A stretch of DNA of 64,000 nt from Dehalobacter sp. 12DCB1 (GTDB lineage: Bacteria; Bacillota; Desulfitobacteriia; Desulfitobacteriales; Syntrophobotulaceae): NCBI RefSeq assembly GCF_004343605.1, contig NZ_POSF01000020.1, forward strand, positions 1-64,000, in the 5' to 3' direction. Made by a program: the position numbers and the translations under genes. Under the pieces are notes generated by a model that had not been told where the DNA came from, searched no databases, and saw nothing but the letters and a program-made list of their open reading frames with translations. Below are positions 7,609-16,605 of this stretch, piece after piece (position 1 is the stretch's first letter; each line of letters opens with the position of its first letter).

Positions 7609-8862
7609 ATGGAATTTGCTGAAGACCTTGTAATGATTGGCCAGCGGGCCAAAAATGCGGCACGCAAACTGGCTTTTACGGGCACGGAGACAAAGAATAA
7701 AGCCTTACTCGCAATGGCCCAGGCGCTTCTTGACAACGAGGATGCAATTCTGGAAGCCAATGCGCTGGATGTTGCGGCGGCAGAGAAAAAAGGACTTAAA
7801 AAAAGCTTGATCAACCGTCTCCGTCTTACCAGCGCCGGGATTTCGGATATCAGCAATGCGATCAAGGAAGTGGTCGGTCTGCCCGATCCTGTCGGCGGCG
7901 GAGAACTATGGAAAAGGCCGAACGGTCTGGTGATTCAGAAGACGATGGTCCCGCTCGGTGTTGTGGCAATGATTTATGAAGCCCGGCCGAATGTGACAGT
8001 GGACGCAGCGGCACTGTGTTTAAAATCTGGTAATGCCTGCATCTTACGCGGAGGTTCGGAAGCGATTGAAAGCAATAAAGTACTGGCTAGGGTGATCGCT
8101 GAAGCTGCTGAACAGAGTGGAATTCAGGAAGGTGCGATTCAGCTTATACAGAAGACGGATAGAGAGTATGCCCTGCAGCTGATGCGCATGAATAAATATA
8201 TTGATGTGATCATTCCGCGGGGCGGGGCAGGACTGATCCAGACAGTGGTTGAAAATTCCACCGTTCCAGTGATTGAGACCGGTACAGGGGTCTGTCATGC
8301 CTATGTTGATCTCGATGCTGATTATGAAAAGGCAGTATCGGTGGTCTTTAACGCCAAAACGCAGAAACCCGGCGTTTGCAATGCACTGGAAACCTTACTC
8401 GTTCATGAGGCGGTAGCGGAAGAGTACCTGCCAATGATCGGAAGAAAATTTAAAGCGTACGGCGTTGAAATCCGCGGCTGTGAAAGAGTCAGAAAGATTT
8501 TGGATTATGCTGTTCCGGCAACGGAAAAAGATTGGTCGACGGAGTACCTTGATCTGATCATCAGCGTTAAGGTTGTCAACAGTATCGATGAAGCATTGGA
8601 CCATATTTATACGTATAGCACGAAGCATTCTGAGACAATCATTACTGAAAACTACACCGCCTCCCAACGTTTTTTAAATGAAATCGATGCAGCTGCAGTT
8701 TATGTCAATGCTTCAACACGTTTTACCGATGGCGGTAGGTTCGGTTTTGGCGCTGAAATTGGCATCAGCACGCAAAAGCTGCATGCCCGCGGTCCGATGG
8801 CTTTGCCGGAACTGACGACGATCAAATATATTGTTTATGGGAACGGCCATATTGTCGAATAG
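7609..8862 (+). CDS. proA: Gamma-glutamyl phosphate reductase
   Basis: About 417 residues. It reduces gamma-glutamyl phosphate with NADPH to glutamate-5-semialdehyde. The aldehyde-dehydrogenase fold is clear: MIYEARPNVTVDAAALCLKSGN, the PRGGAGLI segment, and the catalytic Cys in KTQKPGVCNALETLLVH (near residue 255). C-terminal GRFGFGAEIGIS and RGPMALPELT are typical of ProA. Three candidate starts lie in tandem (GTG 7603, ATG 7606, ATG 7609) after TGGAGG (7595-7600); 7609 has the best spacing. It lies 122 bases after proB, without an obvious terminator between them. Confidence 0.95.
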   Translation: MEFAEDLVMIGQRAKNAARKLAFTGTETKNKALLAMAQALLDNEDAILEANALDVAAAEKKGLKKSLINRLRLTSAGISDISNAIKEVVGLPDPVGGGELWKRPNGLVIQKTMVPLGVVAMIYEARPNVTVDAAALCLKSGNACILRGGSEAIESNKVLARVIAEAAEQSGIQEGAIQLIQKTDREYALQLMRMNKYIDVIIPRGGAGLIQTVVENSTVPVIETGTGVCHAYVDLDADYEKAVSVVFNAKTQKPGVCNALETLLVHEAVAEEYLPMIGRKFKAYGVEIRGCERVRKILDYAVPATEKDWSTEYLDLIISVKVVNSIDEALDHIYTYSTKHSETIITENYTASQRFLNEIDAAAVYVNASTRFTDGGRFGFGAEIGISTQKLHARGPMALPELTTIKYIVYGNGHIVE

Positions 8863-8964
8863 GCTTGACGCTGGATTTGTGGCACGCAGACCAGATTTAG
8901 GGGAATATATAGATACTCCAAGTTCTGGTATGAATGCTTATAGATTTCTTCGTGTATCTTTGTG

Positions 8965-8993
8965 TTGCGGTCAAATCTGGCGGGTGCTATAAT
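8965..8993 (+). promoter_or_regulatory. Sigma-A type promoter
   Basis: TTGCGG (8965-8970), a 17-bp spacer and a perfect TATAAT (8988-8993). It is on the + strand and is the nearest strong promoter before hydC, though unusually distant. Confidence 0.55.
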
Positions 8994-9398
8994 TCTTCAA
9001 GAGATATTCTATATTCATTCTGGTGAATATTTAGGATTCCGAAGTAAATATTGAGGTTGTTTTTGATATATTTGTGTTATCGCTGCATACTTTTTAATGT
9101 ACCGGAACGGCTTTGAGATATTTCTTTTTACCCGTTTTGATGATCCGTGCGTGAAGGTATGAGACCTTGAATGATTCCATTGGAGGGTTAGCACAGTTTG
9201 TGTTATACCATAGATAAGTTTCTATATAGGGGGCGATATTTTTTATTCTTTAGTTTGTGATCGTTAGTACTTGGAACAAATTTGTATGGATATATTAAAA
9301 GTTATACGTACTTTTTGATATATCTAGACCGCCAAAGGCTCGACGCCAACCAAGTTTTCTTTAAAATGTAGGGAGGGATTCTTTTTTTTGGACACTGG

Positions 9399-9416
9399 TT
9401 GTGAATTTGAACACAA
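9399..9416 (+). promoter_or_regulatory. Candidate Rex operator before hydC
   Basis: TTGTGAATTTGAACACAA matches the Rex consensus TTGTGAA-n4-TTCACAA at 12 of 14 fixed positions. Rex is the NADH/NAD+-sensing repressor of Firmicutes and commonly controls NAD-linked hydrogenases. The site lies just before the hydC ribosome site, so bound Rex would block elongation or a nearby promoter. No rex gene is in this window. Confidence 0.45.
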
Positions 9417-9439
9417 AAAGTTACCTAAGGAGGTAAACA

Positions 9440-9949
9440 ATGAGCAACAAAGTTAAAAATTGTCAATGCTGCTGTAGTGAAGAAACTGACCAGCAAAAAT
9501 TGGACATGATTGCTGAAGTGATCGAAAAATACAAGAATAGAGAAGGAAGTCTGATTCAAGTACTTCATATGGCTCAGAATATTTATGGATATTTGCCTCT
9601 GGAAATCCAGAGATTTATTGCAGAAAGCATGAACATGCCTCTGTCGGAGGTATCGGGCGTTGTTACTTTTTACTCTTTCTTTTCGACCCAGCCCAGAGGA
9701 AAGCACATTATCCGTGTTTGCCTTGGAACGGCTTGCTATGTCAGGGGTGGCAAGAAAATTATTGACCGTCTGGAACAGATTCTCGATATAGAAATTGGCG
9801 GAACAACGAAAGACAGGCTCTTCACTTTTGAGGTAGCCCGTTGTATCGGTGCCTGTGGACTGGCTCCAGCGATGATGATCGACGATGTTGTGTATAAGCA
9901 GGTTAACCCGGATAAGCTTGATAGTATCCTGAACAAATATAGAAATTAA
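9440..9949 (+). CDS. hydC: NADH-dependent [FeFe] hydrogenase, NuoE-like subunit
   Basis: A 169-residue thioredoxin-fold ferredoxin subunit binding one [2Fe-2S] cluster. The four ligands lie in CLGTACYVRGG (Cys-x4-Cys, near residues 94-99) and CIGACGLAP (Cys-x3-Cys, near 135-139), the NuoE/HydC pattern. Extra cysteines at the N-terminus (CQCCCSEE) are not part of the usual cluster site. ATG 9440 follows AAGGAGG. It is followed after 27 bases by hydB and then hydA, so it is the electron-relay subunit of a soluble NAD-linked, probably electron-bifurcating, hydrogenase. Confidence 0.93.
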   Translation: MSNKVKNCQCCCSEETDQQKLDMIAEVIEKYKNREGSLIQVLHMAQNIYGYLPLEIQRFIAESMNMPLSEVSGVVTFYSFFSTQPRGKHIIRVCLGTACYVRGGKKIIDRLEQILDIEIGGTTKDRLFTFEVARCIGACGLAPAMMIDDVVYKQVNPDKLDSILNKYRN

Positions 9950-9976
9950 GGTAGGGCTGGAGGTGAAATAAAGCGC

Positions 9977-12900
9977 ATGAAAATCAATCGTGTTGCTGAT
10001 TTGGATCAAATTAAAAAGGAATACAGTGAACAACTGTCCAAGTATAATTATCAAATCCTTGTATGCGGAGGCGCAGGTTGTGTATCCTCCAACTGCGGTG
10101 AAGTATCCGCTGCGCTTGTGAAATATCTGGAAGAATACGAGCTTCAGGATAAGGTTGCAGTTAGTGAGACAGGCTGTATGGGGACTTGTGCTGTCGGTCC
10201 TGTCCTTCTTATTCTACCTGATGAAACTTTTTATACGGATGTTAATCCCGAAAAAATGGCCGAGATCGTAAAATCCCACATTATCAACGGTACGGTGCTG
10301 GAAAAGTATACATTTTACGATCAAACGCTTGGCAAACACGTTCCCAATATTAAGGATATCGATTTTTTCAAAGACCAGGTCAAAATAGCGCTCAGAAACT
10401 GCGGTCAGATCGAATACGCTTCGATTGACGCTTATATTGCCAAAGACGGCTATTATTCGATTGCCAAAGCCGTGAACAGCATGAAGCAGCAGGATGTTGT
10501 CGATGAAGTTAAAAAGTCCGGCATCAGGGGCCGCGGCGGTGCCGGGTTCCCGACAGGTATCAAATGGGAAGCTGGAATGAAATCAACGAGCGATCAGAAA
10601 TTCATGGTCTGCAATGCTGACGAAGGAGACCCTGGTGCGTTCATGGACAGAAGCGTCATCGAAGGTGACCCGCACAGTGTCATTGAAGGGATGATGCTCG
10701 GTGGTTATGCGATTGGTGCAAGCATGGGCTATGTCTATATCCGGGCGGAGTATCCGATTGCTGTTGAACGTCTAGGTGCCGCGATTGAAGAAGCCCGCCA
10801 GTGCGGCCTGCTCGGAACGAAACTGTTTGGTTCAGATTTCGAGTTTAACCTGGAAATCCGTATTGGCGCAGGCGCTTTTGTCTGCGGTGAAGAAACATCT
10901 CTGATGGCTTCGATCGAAGGCAAACGCGGAGAACCCAAACAAAAACCGCCGTTCCCGTTTGAACGCGGCTTGTTTGGTAAACCGACCATTATCAACAACG
11001 TAGAAACCCTTGCCTGCATTCCTCCGATCATTCTGAAGGGTTCGGACTGGTATGCGCAGTTTGGCACCGAAAAGAGCAAAGGCACCAAGGTCTTCGCGCT
11101 GGCCGGAGATATCGTCAATACCGGTATCGTCGAAGTCCCGATGGGCATGAGCCTCGGCAATATTCTGTTTAATATCGGCGGAGGCATTCCCGGAGGCAAA
11201 AACTTTAAGGCTGCCCAGGCCGGCGGCCCTTCCGGCGGCTGTATCACAAAAGAATATCTGAATACGCCGATGGATTATGAAAATATCAGCAAAATCGGTG
11301 CCATTATGGGATCCGGCGGACTGGTCGTGATGAATGAGGATACCTGTATGGTCGATACCGCCAGGTACTTCATGGATTTCATCCAGGATGAGTCCTGCGG
11401 AAAATGCGTTCCGTGCCGTGTCGGAACCAAGAGAATGCTCGAGATCCTGGAACGCATTACCAAGGGAGAAGGCCAGGAAGGCGATATCGAGCTTCTTGAA
11501 GAGCTCGGCGCTCAGATCAAAGAAACCGCCATGTGCGGCTTGGGCCAGACGGCTCCAAATCCAGTTTTGAGCACCATCCGGTATTTCCGTGACGAATACG
11601 AAGAGCATATCAAGAACAAATACTGCCGTGCCGGCGTATGTTCGGACCTGTTCCTTTCGCCGTGTGAGAATGCCTGCCCGGCAAGCGTCAATGTACCCGG
11701 ATATATGGGTTTGATCTCGGCAGGAAGATATATCGATGCTTACAACCTTATCAGACAGGAAAATCCGTTTCCGGCTATTTGCGGAAGAATTTGCACGCAC
11801 CCGTGCGAAAGCAAATGCCGCAGGGCGCAGCTGGACGAAGCGATCTCGATTTCCGATCTGAAACGGTTCGTGGCGGATTATGCGTTCAAGCATGAAGAAG
11901 AATCCACGAAAGACATTGTCTTCCCGAAAAACGGCAAGAGCGTCGGCATTATTGGCGCAGGTCCTTCAGGCTTGACTTGCGGCTATTACCTGGCAAGACT
12001 CGGCTATGAGGTCGATATTTATGAAGCAGCGCCTGTGGCCGGAGGCCTACTTGCATTTGGTATTCCGGAATACAGGCTGCCCAAAGACGTGCTCAAGCAT
12101 GAAATCAAACTGATTGAGCAAGTCGGCGTCAAGATCCATCTGAATACCGAAGTAGGCAATGACGTCAGTTTCGCCGGGCTGCGCAAAAAACATCATTCCA
12201 TTTATATTGCAACAGGAACCCAGCTGTCCAACAAGATCAATATCCCGGGCGAAGACCTCGAGGGGGTTGTTCACGGCTTGAATTTCCTGCGCAATGTGAA
12301 CCTCGGACAGGATGTCAAGATCGGTGAAACCGTGGCAATTATCGGCGGCGGCAATACTGCGATTGATGCAGCCAGAACGGCTTTAAGGTTAGGCGCTAAG
12401 AAAGTCAATGTTTTGTATAGAAGAACGATTCAAGATATGCCTGCTGATGCCAGAGAAATCTGCGATATGATTGAAGAAGGCATTGAGATACTTCCGCTGG
12501 TTGCCCCGACCCGTTTTATTGGCAAAGACAAAATCGAAGCAATTGAATGCGTCAGAATGAAGGTGAGCGGCTTTGATTCTGCCGGCAGAAGAAAACCAAA
12601 AATTGAAGAAGAGTCCAATTTCACCCTGAAGGTCGATATGGTCATCCCGGCGGTCAGCCAGTCTTCGGATCTGCCGTTTGTCGGAATGGATGATGTTGAA
12701 TTAACAGAGTGGGGAACTTTTATTACGGATAAAGACACCTTGATGACCACGATGGATGGCGTATTTGCCGGCGGTGACGTTGCCAGAGGCTCCGATGTCG
12801 CGATCACGGCCATTGCTGACGGTAAGAAGGCGGCATCTTCCATTGACCTCTACCTGGGCGGCAAAGGCGTACTAAACAAAGGCGAAGCAATTGCAATTCC

Positions 12901-13063
12901 TGCACCGGCCGATCAGGACGAACTTGTCGAGCATGCCAGATTTCCAATGGAAGTTCTTGATCCGGAAAAGAGAAAAGACTGCTTCTGCGAAGTGGTTCAA
13001 GGGTATCACAAGCTCAATGCAATTGCAGAATCTATGCGCTGTTTACGCTGTGACAGGAGGTAA
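9977..13063 (+). CDS. hydB: Hydrogenase flavoprotein subunit HydB fused to a GltD-like domain
   Basis: A 1028-residue fusion. Residues 1-120 are a [2Fe-2S] thioredoxin-like domain (Cys30, Cys35, Cys67, Cys71). About 130-560 is the NuoF module, with the FMN/NADH glycine loop GRGGAGFPTG at 185-194, CNADEGDPGAFMD, and the [4Fe-4S] motif SCGKCVPCRVGT near 473. From about 565 the protein continues as a glutamate-synthase small-subunit-like flavoprotein: CENACPASVNVPGY and CGRICTHPCESKCRR cluster ligands, an FAD motif GIIGAGPSGL near 656 and an NAD(P) motif AIIGGGNTAID near 787. The end CLRCDRR may bind more iron. Ordinary HydB ends after the NuoF and ferredoxin parts, so a second nucleotide-binding site has been added. 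It could link NADPH to the NADH/ferredoxin/H2 reaction; that is inference. Confidence 0.92.
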   Translation: MKINRVADLDQIKKEYSEQLSKYNYQILVCGGAGCVSSNCGEVSAALVKYLEEYELQDKVAVSETGCMGTCAVGPVLLILPDETFYTDVNPEKMAEIVKSHIINGTVLEKYTFYDQTLGKHVPNIKDIDFFKDQVKIALRNCGQIEYASIDAYIAKDGYYSIAKAVNSMKQQDVVDEVKKSGIRGRGGAGFPTGIKWEAGMKSTSDQKFMVCNADEGDPGAFMDRSVIEGDPHSVIEGMMLGGYAIGASMGYVYIRAEYPIAVERLGAAIEEARQCGLLGTKLFGSDFEFNLEIRIGAGAFVCGEETSLMASIEGKRGEPKQKPPFPFERGLFGKPTIINNVETLACIPPIILKGSDWYAQFGTEKSKGTKVFALAGDIVNTGIVEVPMGMSLGNILFNIGGGIPGGKNFKAAQAGGPSGGCITKEYLNTPMDYENISKIGAIMGSGGLVVMNEDTCMVDTARYFMDFIQDESCGKCVPCRVGTKRMLEILERITKGEGQEGDIELLEELGAQIKETAMCGLGQTAPNPVLSTIRYFRDEYEEHIKNKYCRAGVCSDLFLSPCENACPASVNVPGYMGLISAGRYIDAYNLIRQENPFPAICGRICTHPCESKCRRAQLDEAISISDLKRFVADYAFKHEEESTKDIVFPKNGKSVGIIGAGPSGLTCGYYLARLGYEVDIYEAAPVAGGLLAFGIPEYRLPKDVLKHEIKLIEQVGVKIHLNTEVGNDVSFAGLRKKHHSIYIATGTQLSNKINIPGEDLEGVVHGLNFLRNVNLGQDVKIGETVAIIGGGNTAIDAARTALRLGAKKVNVLYRRTIQDMPADAREICDMIEEGIEILPLVAPTRFIGKDKIEAIECVRMKVSGFDSAGRRKPKIEEESNFTLKVDMVIPAVSQSSDLPFVGMDDVELTEWGTFITDKDTLMTTMDGVFAGGDVARGSDVAITAIADGKKAASSIDLYLGGKGVLNKGEAIAIPAPADQDELVEHARFPMEVLDPEKRKDCFCEVVQGYHKLNAIAESMRCLRCDRR

Positions 13064-13072
13064 GTAAGTGGT

Positions 13073-14857
13073 ATGGTAAATTTTAAAATTAACAACAAAA
13101 GTGTTTCCGTTCCAGAGGGCGCGACCATCCTGGAAGCCGCGAAACAGAACAATATTCATATTCCCAACTTATGCTATTTGGAAGGCGTTCATAAGTTTGG
13201 TTCCTGCAGACTGTGCGTTGTTGAAGTCGAAGGCGCTAAGAGCCTTCAGCCTTCCTGTATGGTTACGGTCAGAGAAGGAATGGTTGTCAAAACCAATACC
13301 GAAAAAGTCCGTAAGGCCCGGAAAGTCCTATATGAACTGATTCTGTCGGACCATCCGAAAGACTGCCTGAACTGCGAACGCAATCAAAGCTGCGAGCTGC
13401 AGGAAATGGGTAATATGCTTGGCGTCGGCGAAGCCCGTTTCGAAGGAAAACGTTCAGCCGGCTGCATCGACAAATCCCCTTCCATTACCCGCGATATGTC
13501 TAAATGCATTCTTTGCCGCAGATGTATCACCGTCTGCAACGAAATTCAGCAAGTCGGTATTTTGAATGCACAAAACCGTGGATTTAAGACGGTCGTCGGT
13601 CCTGCTATGGATCTGCCGATTAATTCCGTAAACTGTGCTTACTGTGGACAATGTACGGTGGTCTGCCCGGTAGGTGCACTGAAGGAAACCGATGCGATCC
13701 AGGATGTCTGGCAGGCGATCAATAATCCCAATAAACGCGTGGTTGTTCAGGTTGCCCCGGCTATTCGGGCTGCAATCGGCGAAGAGTTCGGGCTGGAACC
13801 CGGGACACTCGTTACCGGCAAACTGGCTTCTGCTTTGAGAGAACTTGGCTTCGACGATGTGTTCGACACGAACTTCACTGCTGACCTGACCATTATGGAA
13901 GAAGGCACTGAATTCCTGACCAGGGTCAAAAATGCGCTGACCGGCGGCCAAGCTACCCTGCCGATGATTACAAGCTGCAGCCCGGGCTGGATCAAATATG
14001 TAGAGCATGCCTATCCGGAAGAACTTGACCATCTCTCGACCTGCAAATCCCCGCATACCATGCTCGGAGCGCTGGTGAAGTCCTATTATGCCGATAAGAT
14101 CAAGGTTGATCCGAAGGATATGTATGTCGTATCGATCATGCCCTGTACGGCCAAAAAGTTCGAAATTTCCAGACCGGAAATGCAGAACAATGGCGTACCA
14201 AATGTTGATGCCGTACTGACGACCAGAGAACTTGCCAAGATGATTAAGGAAGCCGGCATTGATTTTGTAAACCTCGAAGACAGTAAATTTGACAATCCGC
14301 TCGGTCTTTCCTCCGGTGCTGCCGATATTTTCGGTGTTACCGGCGGTGTTATGGAAGCTGCCTTGCGTACGGTTTACGAAGTGGTTACTGGACGGGAACT
14401 GCCGTTTGACAAGCTCCATGTTACTCCGATCGTTGGCTTGGAACAGATTAAGACGGCGGATGTGATCATCGAGAATCCTGTTGAAGCTTATAGGTTCCTC
14501 GACGGAGTTACGGTAAAAGTTGCTGTAACCAGTGGTCTGGCAGGAGCGAAGATCCTTCTGGACCAAATTGCCAAAGGTGAATCCCCGTACCACTTTATCG
14601 AAGTGATGGGATGCCCCGGCGGCTGCATCAGCGGCGGCGGCCAGCCCAGACCGACCACACCGGAGATCCGTCAGAAACGTCTCCAGGCTATTTATAAGGA
14701 AGATGAAGGCAAGCAGCTTAGGAAATCTCATGAGAATGAGGATGTCATGAAACTGTATGACGAGTTTCTGAAAGAACCCAATGGCCATAAATCGCATGAA
14801 CTGCTGCACACGCATTATACACAGCGCGGCAAGTTTAACGAATATCTCTGCAAGTAG
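13073..14857 (+). CDS. hydA: [FeFe] hydrogenase catalytic subunit
   Basis: A 594-residue iron-only hydrogenase interconverting H2 with protons and electrons. Domains in order: plant-type [2Fe-2S] domain (1-75), His-Cys [4Fe-4S] region (CLNCERNQSCELQ), a two-cluster ferredoxin (CILCRRCITVC and CAYCGQCTVVCP), then the H-cluster domain. All three H-cluster signatures are intact: TSCSPGW near 301, MPCTAKKFE near 356 and MGCPGGCISGGGQP near 513. The C-terminal small-subunit-like helix (ending HTHYTQRGKF) completes it. No signal peptide, so cytosolic. It is the last gene of hydCBA and is followed by a terminator at 14867. Maturases HydEFG are not in the window. Confidence 0.97.
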   Translation: MVNFKINNKSVSVPEGATILEAAKQNNIHIPNLCYLEGVHKFGSCRLCVVEVEGAKSLQPSCMVTVREGMVVKTNTEKVRKARKVLYELILSDHPKDCLNCERNQSCELQEMGNMLGVGEARFEGKRSAGCIDKSPSITRDMSKCILCRRCITVCNEIQQVGILNAQNRGFKTVVGPAMDLPINSVNCAYCGQCTVVCPVGALKETDAIQDVWQAINNPNKRVVVQVAPAIRAAIGEEFGLEPGTLVTGKLASALRELGFDDVFDTNFTADLTIMEEGTEFLTRVKNALTGGQATLPMITSCSPGWIKYVEHAYPEELDHLSTCKSPHTMLGALVKSYYADKIKVDPKDMYVVSIMPCTAKKFEISRPEMQNNGVPNVDAVLTTRELAKMIKEAGIDFVNLEDSKFDNPLGLSSGAADIFGVTGGVMEAALRTVYEVVTGRELPFDKLHVTPIVGLEQIKTADVIIENPVEAYRFLDGVTVKVAVTSGLAGAKILLDQIAKGESPYHFIEVMGCPGGCISGGGQPRPTTPEIRQKRLQAIYKEDEGKQLRKSHENEDVMKLYDEFLKEPNGHKSHELLHTHYTQRGKFNEYLCK

Positions 14858-14866
14858 GGTACAATC

Positions 14867-14911
14867 AAGAAAGAGCCTAATGCGTAGAATGCTTAGGCTC
14901 TTTCTTTTTCT
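14867..14911 (+). terminator. Terminator after hydA
   Basis: AAGAAAGAGCCTAA (14867-14880) pairs with TTAGGCTCTTTCTT (14893-14906) around a 12-nt loop and runs into a T-rich tail. Confidence 0.85.
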
Positions 14912-14986
14912 TTCCGAATGTTGTAGTATTAATTCCCAAGGAAACAGTGCAGCTTTAATTCGAGCTAAGGGTAGGTACATCACTTG

Positions 14987-15823
14987 ATGCAAATCAATCA
15001 GGAAAAAACGGAAAAAAAGTCTGACCGGCATGGAAATCCACATAATCGGATAAAGCTTGTGAATATACTCAGAGGGGCGGTTTTCCCATTAGCCGTGATT
15101 ACAGTTTGGGAATTAGCGGCACGCAGCAGTCTGGTTAATACCTACATCTTACCTCCGCCAAGTGAGATATTGAAGACATTTCTGCATATGCTTGCAACCG
15201 GGGTTTGGGAAGAACATCTGCTGGCAAGTTTGCGGAGATTGGGGTACGGGTTCTTTTTGACGGTTGTTTTTGCAGTTCCGATGGGTATTCTGGTAGGTAA
15301 AGCCAGAGGGTTCAGGCATTGGGTGAATCCTACACTGCATTTTTTGCAGCAGATTCCGCCAATCGCTTGGATCCCGATTTTTATGCTTCTGCTCGGGATT
15401 GATGAAGCTTCCAAAGTAGCCGTCATTGTGTATGCCTCATTTTTTCCGGTTTTCCTGAATACAGTGCAGGGTGTCACCAGTGTAGATCCGAAGCTGATTG
15501 AAGTTGGCCATGCCTATATGCTTTCTCCGTGGGAAATGGTCAAAAAGGTATATATTCCTTCGGCGGCTATGTCAATTTTTGTGGGTCTGAGGCTGGGGTT
15601 AAGCAATTGCTGGCGGGCATTGGTTGGAGCTGAACTGCTAGGCGCATCCTCAGGGATAGGCTATCTGATTATTGAAGGCAGGCAATTAGCCCAGTCCGAT
15701 AAGATATTTGTCGCGATGTTTACCATCGGAGCTGCCGGGATGCTTATCGACTTTTTCCTCAGAAAGATTGAAAATAAACTGATGCCATGGAAAAAGATGT
15801 ATCAAGCAGGTGAGCGCAAATGA
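14987..15823 (+). CDS. NitT/TauT-type ABC transporter permease
   Basis: About 278 residues with six hydrophobic segments and the EAA loop of binding-protein-dependent permeases (EVGHAYMLSPWEMVKKVYIPSAAM, then GLRLGLSNCWRALVGAELLG). It belongs to the SsuC/TauC/NrtB group, which serves nitrate, sulfonates, taurine or pyrimidine precursors. ATG 14987 is preferred over TTG 14984. The stop overlaps the ATPase start in an ATGA. The substrate cannot be deduced. It lies between the hydrogenase and hypF, but no functional link is evident. Confidence 0.9.
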   Translation: MQINQEKTEKKSDRHGNPHNRIKLVNILRGAVFPLAVITVWELAARSSLVNTYILPPPSEILKTFLHMLATGVWEEHLLASLRRLGYGFFLTVVFAVPMGILVGKARGFRHWVNPTLHFLQQIPPIAWIPIFMLLLGIDEASKVAVIVYASFFPVFLNTVQGVTSVDPKLIEVGHAYMLSPWEMVKKVYIPSAAMSIFVGLRLGLSNCWRALVGAELLGASSGIGYLIIEGRQLAQSDKIFVAMFTIGAAGMLIDFFLRKIENKLMPWKKMYQAGERK

Positions 15824-16563
15824 ATAAGGGTTTAGTCGAAGTCCGTGATGTCGGTAAGGTTTTCCACAGCAACTGGGGAAGTATTGAAGCCCTGAAAGAA
15901 GTCAATTTCCGGTGCAACCAATCAGAATTTGTCAGTATTGTCGGAGCCAGTGGGTGCGGCAAAACTACGCTGCTCCGGATTATTGCCGGCTTAGAACCGC
16001 CGAGTAATGGAGAAGTACTGATTGATGGAGAAAACATTGACGGTCCCGGTTATGGGCGTGCGGTCGTATTTCAGGAACCACGGCTCTTTCCGTGGCTGAC
16101 CGTTGAAAAAAATACCGCGCTGGGTATCCAAGGAGTAGAGAAACAAGACGAAGTTAAGAAAATTGTGGCCAGCTCGCTTCAGTTAGTAGGGTTAACACAG
16201 TTCAGCAAAGCGTATCCTTACGAACTGTCCGGAGGAATGGCCCAAAGGGTCTCTTTGGCGCGAGCGCTTACTTTTAAACCGAAAGTATTCTTGATGGATG
16301 AGCCGTTTTCGGCCCTTGATGCCCAGACCAGGGCCAGAATGCAGGAAGAAATCATTGATCTTTGGCAGAAAACCGGAAAAACGGTTATCCTTGTCACCCA
16401 TGATATTGAAGAAGCACTGACCGTCAGTCAGAAAATCATGATTATGTCGCCGTCTCCCGGTACGATCAAAGAGGTCTTGGAAGTACCTTTTGCTTATCCA
16501 AGAAATCCTGATGGGTTAGAATTTATCAACATGAGGAAAACTATACTAGAGGCCATTCGCTAA
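15820..16563 (+). CDS. NitT/TauT-type ABC transporter ATP-binding protein
   Basis: A 247-residue ATPase with Walker A GASGCGKTT (near 45), Q-loop VFQEPRLFPW, signature LSGGMAQRVSLARAL, Walker B VFLMDEPFSALD and the H-loop VTHDIEEAL. The Q-loop sequence and the short C-terminus are typical of SsuB/TauB/NrtD proteins. It overlaps the permease gene by 4 bases and precedes the binding protein, forming a complete importer. Confidence 0.93.
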   Translation: MNKGLVEVRDVGKVFHSNWGSIEALKEVNFRCNQSEFVSIVGASGCGKTTLLRIIAGLEPPSNGEVLIDGENIDGPGYGRAVVFQEPRLFPWLTVEKNTALGIQGVEKQDEVKKIVASSLQLVGLTQFSKAYPYELSGGMAQRVSLARALTFKPKVFLMDEPFSALDAQTRARMQEEIIDLWQKTGKTVILVTHDIEEALTVSQKIMIMSPSPGTIKEVLEVPFAYPRNPDGLEFINMRKTILEAIR

Positions 16564-16605
16564 GCGAATCAAATGTTTTCGATAAGTATACGAGGAGGAT
16601 TATTC

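Larger units (their letters stand above)
8863..9439 (+). other. 577-base intergenic region, possible long leader of hydCBA
   Basis: No gene is supported here. It contains a well-formed promoter at 8965-8993, more than 440 bases before hydC, then an AT-rich stretch without recognisable riboswitch motifs, a Rex-like palindrome at 9399-9416 and the hydC ribosome site. A long 5' leader or an unannotated small RNA could start at that promoter; the sequence alone does not decide. Confidence 0.4.

Noticed and set aside
10832-11893. Minus-strand open frame of 353 codons opposite hydB
   Set aside because: Antisense shadow of the GC-rich hydB coding sequence; no domain pattern.
13454-15043. Long minus-strand open frame (529 codons) opposite hydA
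   Set aside because: It lies wholly opposite hydA and the permease start, shows no family motif, no ribosome site and an unnatural composition; hydA has all H-cluster signatures.
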